Source: Eutypa lata (Eukaryota; Ascomycota; Sordariomycetes; Xylariales; Diatrypaceae). Taken from it: a stretch of 64,000 nucleotides of DNA. Positions 11,401-20,705 of this stretch are shown in pieces. The notes beneath the pieces were generated by a model, which was not told where the DNA came from, searched no databases, and saw only the letters and a list, made by a program, of their open reading frames with translations. How positions within the stretch are numbered: the stretch's first letter is position 1; every line of letters starts with the position of its first letter. The position numbers and the translations under genes are program-made. The stretch is taken from NCBI GenBank assembly GCA_022661535.1, contig JAKULF010000003.1, positions 2,232,001-2,296,000 on the forward strand, read 5' to 3'.

Positions 11401-14036
11401 GCGGTAGTGATAGTATCATTGATAAAGAGTGCATCTTGCGGGAAGGCGCTTTTTACGTCGAGCGCTTGCTGCCGGATGAGGCGCTCAACGAGCAGTTCCG
11501 CCTACGCCATGGACTCGAAGAGGAAGCCATTCAAGAACTTCCAATGACGGACCAAAAGCCATTAAGGGCGTATTATAAACAGCCGGGTCTGCTCTCCTCG
11601 TTATACTTCGGTGTCGACCCAATATTCGACGACCCGTTGCTTGACAATTGCGTCGAGATTAAGACCGAAGCCATCGGGCTTAACATGAAGGTGAGCAGGG
11701 AAATATCTGACGCACCCTTGTGGAACAAAGGCTAACAAGGCTTATCGCCAGGACCTCGCCGTCGCTACGGCCAAATTCGACTTGGATTACTTGAGTACAG
11801 AAGCAGCCGGCATTATAACCAAGGTCGGCTCCACGGTCACATCCTTCCAGGTTGGAGATCGCGTGTTCGGCATGATTCCTGGAAATATGGGAAATTTCAT
11901 GCGATCCCCAGCCTCGCTAGTCTCCCACATCCCAGTCGGAGTGTCATTTATCGGCGCAGCGTCAATGCCAGTCGCGTATCTCACGGCTTTATACGCTCTG
12001 CGATACTTGGGTCATCTAGCTCAGGGGGAATCTATCCTCATACAATCCGCAACCGGAGGCCTTGGCATGGCCGCTATCAGAATCGCCCAGTTCCTGGGCG
12101 CCGAGATATACGCGACAGCGGGCAATGACGAGAAGCGGAGGCTTCTCACTGACCGTTTCGGCATCCCGGCCGCCCACGTCTTTAGCTCTCGGGAGCTGAC
12201 AACTGTGGAGGACATCATGCAAGCAACTGGAGGGGCCGGCGTTGACGTTATTCTCAGCAGCTCGGCAGGAGATATGATGCACGAGACCTGGAGGTGCATT
12301 GCCCCTTTGGGTCGGTTTATCGACGTCGGAAGGACGGATGTGTTGGGAGGTGGGAAGCTGGGACTTGATGTCTTTAAGCGGAATGCCGTGTTTGCATCGT
12401 TTGACATTGGTGTTCTGTATCGTCAGAAGCCTGATATGATTGAAAGGTATAACTTCCTCCCCTTGCCAGTTGCTTGGCAAGGAGAAAGATGGCTAACAAC
12501 AAGTAACAGGTTAATGAAAGAGCTAGATGGTCTTTTGTGCGACGGAACGATCGGTCCCATCGAACCGACCACCACATATGATATCTCACAGCTGGAATCT
12601 GCGATGACGTCCTTTTCCAAGAGCTTGCACACAGGGAAGATCGTTATCACTTTTGATAACCCTAAGTTGACTTTGAAGGTCTGTTGGCCACACATCATTG
12701 ACTTTAAGCCTCATTTCTGAGCTCGGCTTACGATTCACAGATTATGAAGACGAGCAATCCTGTACACTTTGACCCAAACGTCGCATACATCCTAGTCGGG
12801 TGCCTGGGTGGCCTCGGGCGCAGTATAGCTTCCTGGATGGTGGAGCGAGGGGCTCGCCATCTGATATTCCTCTGTCGATCTGGAGCAGAGAAGATGGAAT
12901 CGGCCCCTTTCTTACAAGGACTGACCAGCCGCGGCGCCGTTCCTGAAGTGATCAAATGTGATATCACTAAACATGATACTCTCCTAGCTGCAATTGAAAG
13001 GGTTAGAAGAAAACTACCAATCAAGGGGGTTATTCATGCTGCCATGGTGGAGGGTGTGAGTTTCACACCATTCTTACATCCGGCGTACTATCGTGCCCAC
13101 TTAGTCAAACTAACTCAAGTTTAGGACCGGTTATTTAGCAAGTCCAGCGTTTCTCAAATCCACAGTGTCCTCTCACCGAAAGTCACGGGTACCATCAACC
13201 TCCATAGAGTCACGAATCACCTCGCTTTAGATTTCTTTCTCATGACCTCTTCTCTCGTTGGGGTTGTCGGAACAGCAACCCAATCTGCATACGCGGGAGC
13301 CAACGCCTTTCAAGACGCCTTTGCTCAGTTTCGAGTCAGCCAATCTCTCCCCGCTACGTCTCTAGCTGTCGGCATCATTCTTGAGGTAGGTTCTGTGAGT
13401 GACTCTGTCGGCTTCCAGGAGATGTTCCAGCGTAACGCCTCGTACGGGGTGTCCGAGACCGAATTTCTCCAACTCTTCGAGGGCGCATTGTGCCGACCAC
13501 CCTTATTTCCGAAGGCGAATGACTCTCCACTATCTTACTTTGACCCCGGGGCCGCAGCCCGAGTAATAGGTAGCCTGGAGCCTGCTCGTTACCTCCCATA
13601 TGTAAGGGACAATCGCTTTAACTCCCTGTTGTGGCATAATGATTCCCGTTTTCAAGCTGTGGTACAAACCATCTCCGACCGAGTCGATGACACGACGGCC
13701 TCTAAGGACTTCAACAACACGGACACATCGCTCTCTCAGAGACTAGATAAAGCGGCTTCGTCCGCAGAGAAGGCCAGCATAGTGCGCGAGGTAGTGATAA
13801 AACAGCTCACAAGCCTCCTCGGCGCGACTGAAGACGATATAGACGTGGAGAAGCCGATGTCCCTTTACGGTTTTGACAGCCTAGTGGCGGCGGAGCTACG
13901 GAACTGGCTTGTCAAGACTTTTGGTGTTGACATGGGGCTAGTTCAACTGCTGAGCAAAGCGATGAAGATAGAAGATTTAGTTACCATGGCTATTGCGACG
14001 AACTGTAAGAACGGCTCTACGAGATTTAATGCTTAA
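5419..14036 (+). CDS. Highly reducing type I polyketide synthase (KS-AT-DH-CMeT-ER-KR-ACP), 12 exons
   Basis: Iterative megasynthase that builds a reduced polyketide from malonyl-CoA, with SAM-dependent C-methylation. Model: join(5419..5506,5560..6031,6109..6634,6700..6908,6970..7742,7804..10149,10308..10801,10857..11690,11752..12446,12510..12678,12741..13055,13125..14036), 2610 aa, every junction in phase. KS: C194 (DTGCSAS), H330 (HGTGTP), H369 (KPNLGH). AT: S688 in GHSSGE. DH: H1033 and D1220 (LDTCIQ); the His motif reads DHKLLPHAVLP, with Pro where Gly is usual. CMeT: SAM loop ILEIGARTGG at 1474-1483. ER: nucleotide-binding loop SATGGLG near 2011-2018. KR: GCLGGLGRS near 2222-2230, S2350, Y2363, N2367. 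ACP: phosphopantetheine serine S2559 in GFDSL. There is no C-terminal thioesterase, so release needs a partner or water. The apparent frame breaks are introns; one (6635-6699) ends in AAG. The product is unknown. Confidence 0.95.
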
Positions 14037-14150
14037 GGCTGTGTATTTTATCATATATATATTTGTCAGAATGTAGGGTCATGTCAGGAATCACAGGCTA
14101 GATATAGCCTCATACACCTTGCTGCTGCCTTGCCATTGATGTCTTGAGCC

Positions 14151-14187
14151 CTTTGACCGCCTTTGACCTCCTTTGCCCCTTTGAAGA
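14151..14187 (+). repeat. Short tandem repeat, unit CCTTTGACC(G/T)
   Basis: About three to four imperfect copies of a 10-bp unit (CCTTTGACCG, CCTTTGACCT, CCTTTGCCCC) just downstream of the PKS stop. Function unknown. Confidence 0.6.
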
Positions 14188-14287
14188 AACCTTGCAACCA
14201 CTGTAACAATTCACTTAATTATACTATATATACTTAGTATGAAGTGGCTAGACAATAGGATGGATTCCTAAGGAGTGGTTGCCATGG

Positions 14288-14306
14288 TGGATGCCCTAGG
14301 CATCCA
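14288..14306. repeat. Perfect 8-bp inverted repeat
   Basis: Arms TGGATGCC and GGCATCCA separated by CTA. It could form a hairpin or be a dimeric protein site, or be chance. Confidence 0.45.
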
Positions 14307-14353
14307 TACATTCTGCATTATAAGTAGGGCCTTCGGCCATACGACCTACTCAC

Positions 14354-14850
14354 TTAGATTCCTTTCCTTCTCCATCTTAATATATTCACCTTATCGTCGA
14401 GATTCGTAAATGCGCACCATCCCTTAGACCTGCCGTCATACTTATTTTTGTTTTTAAAAAGCGAAATAACTTTCGCATGTTTTCTATCACTTGCGATTAA
14501 TAAAGGGGTACATCCCCACTTATCTCTTATTTGGAGATCGGCGCCACTATCAAGCAAGAGCTGAACCACGACTTGATTTCCATTCCAAGCTGCTAGATGA
14601 AGTGCCGTCTCACCATAATCGTTTAACATATCCACGTTAGTGCCTCTTTCTAGAAGCGTTCGAGTCTCAGTGATAGAACCCTTACACGAAGCCCAATGAA
14701 GAGGTGTCCAGCTAGAAACGTCCGGAGGTATGAGCAATTGCTCTATTCCTTGATCCGTCTGGTCAGTCTCTGGCCCACCGCCACACGGTGAAGTAATAGA
14801 TGGTGTTGAAAATCCTTCAGATATTGTTTTTTGAATCTGTCATAGATCAC
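14354..14850 (-). pseudogene. Ankyrin-repeat fragment, probable C-terminus of the broken NB-ARC gene
   Basis: The minus-strand frame from about 14850 to 14354 encodes roughly 2.5-3 ankyrin repeats: WTPLHWASCKG, then GETALHLAAWNGNQ with VVQLLLDSGADL, then GCTPLLIASDRKHA, followed by a basic tail. Ankyrin repeats are protein-interaction modules often found at the C-terminus of fungal NLR-like proteins. Upstream on the same strand the frame meets a TGA near 14850, perhaps at an intron acceptor (CAG), and then an AT-rich island. The next coding sequence upstream (15.8-17.4 kb) is the NB-ARC part on the same strand. I therefore infer one original gene, but a separate small ankyrin gene cannot be excluded. 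Confidence 0.55.
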
Positions 14851-14904
14851 TGGAGACAGTACTGTAACGGAACGGCTGTTCCTGGTCTTGATTTTAAGGT
14901 GACA

Positions 14905-15825
14905 AAAGGTAATAAAGGCAAATTACTTAAATTAATTGCTGAAGAACGAAAAGAAGTGATTATTTAAGAATTGCTTTCATTTTATATACTTTAAATAACC
15001 TTATATAAAGTTCTTGGGATTGCCAAGCCTTTATACCTTTTAGTAATTTATATTACCACGTAACATAAAGATAAAAAAAAGCTTATTTATAATAAAATAT
15101 TTATAACTTTTTTTAAAAGAAATATAAAAAGATTTACGAATAATTTAAAAATTTAAAAATAAAAATATTATAAAAGAAAATATAAATAAAATTTATAATT
15201 TATAATTTTTCTTTAAATTTAATATAATTTATAAAAATATTAAAATATATTTTTTTAAATTAAATTTTAATAATTAAAAATAAAATAATTAATAAAAAAT
15301 ATATATATTAAAAAAACGTATTTTTTATTTAATTTATTTAATATAAATCTTTTAAAAGATTATATTAAAAAAATAATATAATATATTATTAAATAATTAT
15401 TAAAAAATACTTATTTAAAAAATATTTTATTTATTTATTTAATTAATTTTATTTAATATAAATATATTAAAATATTATATAAAAATATTTTATAATATTA
15501 TTTATATTATAATAATATAAAAATTAAAAAATATTAAAAAAATTTAATATTATTATTATTATTAAAATATATATATATTTATATTTTTAATAAATAATTA
15601 TAAATATTATACTTTATAATTTAATAATATAATTTTAAAATTATTAAATAATTATAATTTAAAAATAAATAATAAAAATTATAAAATAAAAATTATAATT
15701 TAATTTTTAAATTAAAATTTACGTTTTTAATTAAAGATTATTATATAATTACGTTATTAAATATTAATTAATTATATAATAAATATTTTAATAAAAAGAT
15801 ATTTTTTATAATTATAATAAGAGAT
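14905..15825. mobile_element. AT-rich island (about 0.9 kb), probable RIP-mutated insertion
   Basis: From about 15060 to 15820 the sequence is almost only A and T; the rare C and G sit mostly in CpG. Base composition changes abruptly within the NB-ARC/ankyrin gene: coding sequence rich in G/C resumes at about 15826. No open frame or transposase motif survives. The composition matches the larger island at 17.4-27.1 kb, so I read it as a second mutated insertion. No clear target duplication was found here. Confidence 0.55.
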
Positions 15826-17432
15826 TCTTTGCCTTTTCTAGTTTACCTGTCTTGAAGAGAGACACTTCAAGGCGGTATATAACCGCTAGCCTTTCAATGG
15901 AAAAGCTCTGAGTACTGTAAACATCATGCGCGTTATGAGTCATGAACTGTGATAAAAGCCGTTTAGAACCTCGATACTGAGCATTGGCAAAATAGATGAA
16001 GCCAATGTTTTGAGAAATGATAGGGTACGAGACTGGAAACTTTTCCATTGGAACCGAGCCCTTTGACGCGGAGCCGATGAGGAATTCTAGACGCTTTATC
16101 CATGGCAAGCAAATTCACGATATAGAGTTCTCAACACCCACGGATCGCATTGGCCTATCAATATGTGTTAGCGGTATTTCATATTAGACAGCCAAGAATG
16201 CGACGTACCAGTCCAGATCCCGTTTTTCTTGACAAAGAACGCGACAGACAGCTATAGCAGTTGGAATGACTCGATCATTCATGTGTACATTACTACTATC
16301 TGGAAGCCACTGGCAGATAAGTCGGTGTAGTAAGACGGATTCTGAAGACAGGCTCGTTTGAATGCTCAACAAGCATAAATCTTCGAGAATGCTGAGGTGA
16401 AGACGTAGAAGAGTTTCATCTCCGGGAACTATTGGCATATTTGCAATGCTCGGATCTATATCTGGAACTTTGGGCCGGATCTCGGCAATTTCAAGGAGGA
16501 AGCGGACCGGAATTCTTGACGGGCCTAAGATGGCGATTACTTGAAGTAGCATGGCGGCATCGTGGGACTCACTCGCCACGTGTGTATACAACATGCTTAG
16601 TATGGTCCCAATCGAACGCTCTTTCTCATAAAATACATCCATTGGCTTAGCTGGTGGGCCCATAAGCTTTTCGTAGTGCCTTTTGTACTCGATGACGAAG
16701 TTGTCGAATGTGAGAACTCGCTTGCGAAGTAGGATGCCGGCTTGTTCCAGAGCTATGGGGAGACAGTTCAGCTCCTTTACTATTCGAGAAATGGGTCCAG
16801 AATCCGAGTCTGTAGGAGTGGATCCAGACTTTCCGATAAAAGCATCTTGGAACTCTCCTCGTCAAGTTTGTCGATCTCTATTGCTTCAAAATGATGTTGA
16901 GCTAATATATCTGAAGCTTGCTTCCGAGTGCTGGTGACTACAATGGATCCATGATCTCAGTTTGGAATCAGCTGAAGGAGGTTGATCTGTTCAAGATCAT
17001 CAGCGCTGTCTAGGATCAAAAGCCAATCTCTATGTAGGGTCGAACGTAGTCGAGCGCGGAGAAAGGCAGCTTTACCATCGCCTTGGTAGGGATTCGGTAA
17101 ATCTTTAGACGGCCAGAATCTTTGAATCCCAAGAATTGCATCAGACAATGATTGGGTCATCTGCTCCAGAGTGAATGTGTTGATCCAGAAGATGGCTCGA
17201 AACATATCTTTGTTTTGTTCGACGTAGCGTAGAGTCAATTGCGTTTTCCCTGATCCACCAATACCATATAAAACAACGCCCTTTCTCCCCGTCGAATTTG
17301 GAGTGAGGATTCGAGAGAGCATTTCAAGCTGCTCCTGCCTACCATAGAAAGTCGAAGTAGAAACAGGAAAATCTGTCATCAAGGTTTGCGGCAATGATAA
17401 AACCGAAGAGCTTATTATATATCGCATTTTAG
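15812..17432 (-). pseudogene. NB-ARC/helical-repeat part of a broken NLR-like (STAND) gene
   Basis: Read on the minus strand. The NB-ARC domain starts near 17400 with a FYGRQEQLEML lead-in, then the P-loop GIGGSGKTQL, Walker B LLILDSADD, an RNBS-like VVTSTR strand, and the GLPL-like motif ELNCLPIALEQAG. A winged-helix-like and helical region follows (16184-16663), then a TPR-like tail (15812-16108, ending KTGKLEKAKNLLL). Lesions: an in-frame TGA at 16957-16959, a one-base frame change somewhere in 16790-16850, and several stops around 16110-16190. The domain order hydrolase - NB-ARC - repeats is that of fungal NLR-like proteins used in non-self recognition. Both ends run into AT-rich insertions. 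The gene is clearly dead here. Confidence 0.85.
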
Positions 17433-17441
17433 TTATTACTT
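17433..17441. repeat. Candidate target-site duplication, left copy
   Basis: TTATTACTT; the identical 9-mer occurs at 27136-27144 at the other end of the AT-rich element. Joining the flanks through one copy keeps the NLR reading frame open. Confidence 0.6.
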
Positions 17442-17520
17442 ATTATAAGATTAAATACGCTTAGTTTAATTATTATTATATTAATTTAAAAAAAAGAAAT
17501 TTAAAAATTTAAATAATAAA
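17441..17520 (+). repeat. Direct repeat Z, copy 1
   Basis: About 80 bp at the left edge of the element, matching 20624-20705 with only a few differences, mostly G to A and C to T. The two copies diverge abruptly after the shared segment. Confidence 0.65.
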
Positions 17521-17605
17521 TATTATATGTTTTATAAAAGTAAATATAATAAAGATTAAATAACGTAATTTTAATAACTTTATATAATAAAAATTATTTA
17601 ACGTA
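17521..17605 (+). repeat. Direct repeat X, copy 1
   Basis: Matches 26965-27050 in the same orientation over about 80 bp; the shared core includes TTAAATAACGTAA and TATATAATAAAAATTATTTAA. It begins exactly where the Z repeats diverge. Confidence 0.6.
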
Positions 17606-17838
17606 ATATATTTTTTAATTATTAATATTATTATTATTATTTTAAATAAACTTTTAAAATTATTTATATTTTATTTATCGTTAACTTTTAAAATTTTAAT
17701 ATTTTTTAAATTATATTTTTAAATTTATTAAATTTATTTATTTATTATTAATTAATACGAAATAACGTTTTATATTTATATTATTTTAATTTAACTTTTT
17801 TTTAAAATATTAATATTTAAAAATAATTTTATATATAT

Positions 17839-18014
17839 ATAATTAAATTCGAAGAATTTTTTATTTTAACGTTTTTCGAAATTAATCGTAAAATTCGAAG
17901 TAAAAATAAAGTTGATACGAATAGCGGATATTAATAAGAATATCTTTTTGCGATTAGTCGATTTTGAGCTGATAAAGACCTAGTGCCGAGCTAATTTAAA
18001 GTTAATTGGCGTTA
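17839..18014 (+). repeat. Inverted-repeat arm Y, less-mutated copy
   Basis: Aligns without gaps to the reverse complement of 26796-26971 over 176 bp, and the match appears to continue inwards into the tandem-repeat zone. Nearly all differences are G to A or C to T, with this left arm keeping the G/C base. Confidence 0.8.
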
Positions 18015-18104
18015 GTCTTTTGATTGGTCTTAAAAAAGATTCAGCACTTTTATTGGGTGCATCTTTTAGGTTTTATGGGCCACTTAGCTTTGACCACTTA
18101 TAAC

Positions 18105-18480
18105 CTACAGATTTACCTTACAGCTTTTAGACCTACAGCTTATAGACTTACCTTATAGCTTTTAGATTTACAGCTTTTAGACCTATAGCTTTTAGACCTA
18201 CAGACCTACAGACCTACCTTGTAGCTTTTAGACCTACAGACCTACAAACCTACCCTATAGCTTTTAGACCTATAGACTTATAGCCTGTAGACCTACAGCT
18301 GTAGGTGGCTGTAGCAGCTGTACGGTGGCAGCAGCTAGGTAGCTTGCAGACCTACCTTACAACTTACAGCCTTATAGCTTTTAGACCTACAGTTGACCTA
18401 TAGCTGTATATAAGTAGCTATAGCAGCTGTAAGTGATTGTAGCAGCTGTAGGTTTAAAAGCTGTAGGTGGCAGCAGTTAG
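18105..18480 (+). repeat. Degenerate tandem repeat, unit near ACCTACAGCTTTTAG
   Basis: Many imperfect copies of a 15-16-bp unit built from CTACAG/CTATAG and CTTTTAG, with the palindrome CCTACAGCTGTAGG near 18292. The A/T-converted shadow of this array can be followed at about 26570-26740 on the other strand. Related CAGCAGCTACATA-type sequence recurs at 55181-55278. Confidence 0.75.
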
Positions 18481-18833
18481 TTAGGTGGCTTACAGACCTA
18501 CCTTGCAGCGTATAGACTTACAGTTGACTTACAGCTGTATATAGGTAGTTGCAACAGCTAGATTATTGTAGCCTATAGACCTATAGCTTACAAACTTATT
18601 AGTTACTTATTAGCCACCTTTCGGACCTACAGACTTACAAATTACAGCCTTAAAGCTTTGATCACTTAGGGATTTTTAAGGTGGTGCAGCTAGGTGGTGT
18701 AGCTTTGACCAGCTAGCTCGGCTATAGGTCGGCTAAACTTACGTACGGGCGCAAAATTGCCTATATATATGGAGATAAAGTGTAAGATTTCTATGTAGTG
18801 ACTAGTGTAGCCCGTAGTGTAAAAAGCTTGTAA

Positions 18834-18931
18834 TGTAGTGGTTAAATCTGTAGAATCCGTAATACGCAGTAGTAAATTTGTAAAGCTTAGGGTTCGAATC
18901 CTAAAGAAAGAGCAAAAAGATTCGAATCCCG
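18834..18931 (+). repeat. tRNA-like / SINE-like segment with Pol III B box
   Basis: GGTTCGAATCC at 18891-18901 is an exact consensus B box, inside a short stem with TTAGG and CCTAA arms. About 55 bp upstream lies TGTAGTGGTTAAATCTG, which resembles a tRNA D-arm/A box. A second GATTCGAATCCC follows at 18920-18931. The acceptor stem does not pair, so this is not a functional tRNA; it may be a SINE head or a tRNA-derived relic. Confidence 0.35.
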
Positions 18932-20623
18932 CAGCCTGGATTTTTCGGATCTTTTAGATATTCGAATTGTTGTAGTATATAATTTATTATAAAGTTTGTA
19001 AGTAAAAGTAAGTATTACGCCAATTCGAATGGCCTTGTTATTGTTAGCTGCCCTTGACTTCGGATAAATTCTTCGGCTAGATACTTCGGATCTGGCGTAA
19101 TAGGCTATAGCTTGCGGAGCAAAATTTTGCCGATCTCGAAGGTCGGAAAAAAGTCCCCGGAGCTTGTAAAGGGCCGTATTTTTTTGTACCGTAGCGGTCG
19201 GTAAAATTTTAAGCTTATTTTTAACTTAATATAATAATCGTTATTATTTATTAAACGATAAAATCGAAAAAATAATATATTAAATCGTTTATTTAATTTT
19301 AAATAATAATTATTTAATTATTTTTATATAAAATAAAATAAAATAAAATAATAAATTATTATTTTTTAATTTTAAATTATTTTATTATATTATTAATACG
19401 TTTTATTATATCGTTATATTAACGTTTCGTAATAACTTTTTAAACGTTAATTTTAATTTTTTATATTTTAATTTAAACTTTATATATAATTTTAATTAAA
19501 TATTAAAATTAAACTTTTTTTTAATATTTTTATATATATATAATTTAAACGTTTTTTTTAAAATTATTTATTTATATATAACGTATATTAAAACGTTATA
19601 ATTATTTAATAATTATTTATATTTATAATTAAAATAAATAAAATATAAATATTTATAATATTTTTTAACGTTATTATTATATATATATTAAATATTAAAC
19701 GAAATTAATTTTCGTTTTATAAAATTATAAATAATTTATTACGTATTTTTTAATTTATTATTTTATTAAATATTATATATTAATTAATAATAAAAATAAA
19801 GTTTTATATAATAAATTACTTTATAATTTTTAAAATGTTTTTAATTTTATTTTAAATATATATATTATATTATTATTAATATTAAATTTTTAAATTTATA
19901 TTTTTTTATTAAACGAAATTTAAAACTTATAAATAATATATATATATATTATTAATAATATTATATTATAATAATATTAAACGTTTTTTAAATTTTTATA
20001 TTATTATTTAAATAAATAAATTAATTTTTAATTAAAATAAATTAAATTTATTAAATATTAAATTTAAAATTAATTCGTTTACGTTTTTAATAATTTAATT
20101 TTAAAAAATAACGTATTAATTAATTATTATTAATTATTTAATAATATATTTAATAAAATTTTTATAATTATTTTTATATTTAATTTTAACGTTTTTTTTA
20201 ATAATAACGATTAAAATTAAAAATTAAAAATTATATTAAATTTTAATTTAAAGTTTTTATATATTAATTTTTTTATTATATTATTTTTATTAATAAACGT
20301 TTTTTTATTAAATATAATAAATAATAATAAAAACGTATAAAACTTTAAATATAACGTAAATTAAATTTAAATCGTTTAAATTAACGTATAATTATATATT
20401 TTAAAATTAAATATAATATTAATAAAAAATAAATTATTTAAATTAAATTTTACGATTAACGAATTTATAATTAATAAATATTATAAAAAAAATTATTAAA
20501 TAATAAAAATATTATTATAAAATATATATAAATTATATATTTTTTAATTAAATAATTTAAAATTATTATATAATATATATATATATATATATAATTTATA
20601 ATTATTATATTTTAATTATTATT

Positions 20624-20705
20624 TATTATAAAATTAAATACGTTTAATTTAATTATTATTATATTAATTTAAAAAAAAATTTAAAAATTTAAATAATAAA
20701 TAAAA
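20624..20705 (+). repeat. Direct repeat Z, copy 2
   Basis: Second copy of the 17441-17520 segment, same orientation and more A/T-converted. It marks a second left edge of the same repeat family inside the island. Confidence 0.65.

Larger units (their letters stand above)
14037..14353. other. Intergenic, PKS 3' flank
   Basis: No gene. It contains the two small repeats listed separately and otherwise nothing I recognise. Confidence 0.5.

Noticed and set aside
5419..14036. PKS appearing as about ten separate ORFs, suggesting a frameshifted pseudogene
   Set aside because: Every break is explained by an intron with GT donor and AG acceptor that keeps phase and restores conserved motifs; the 7833-nt spliced frame is open.
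18105..18480. Tandem array as a CRISPR array
   Set aside because: Eukaryotic context, degenerate contiguous units and no unique spacers.
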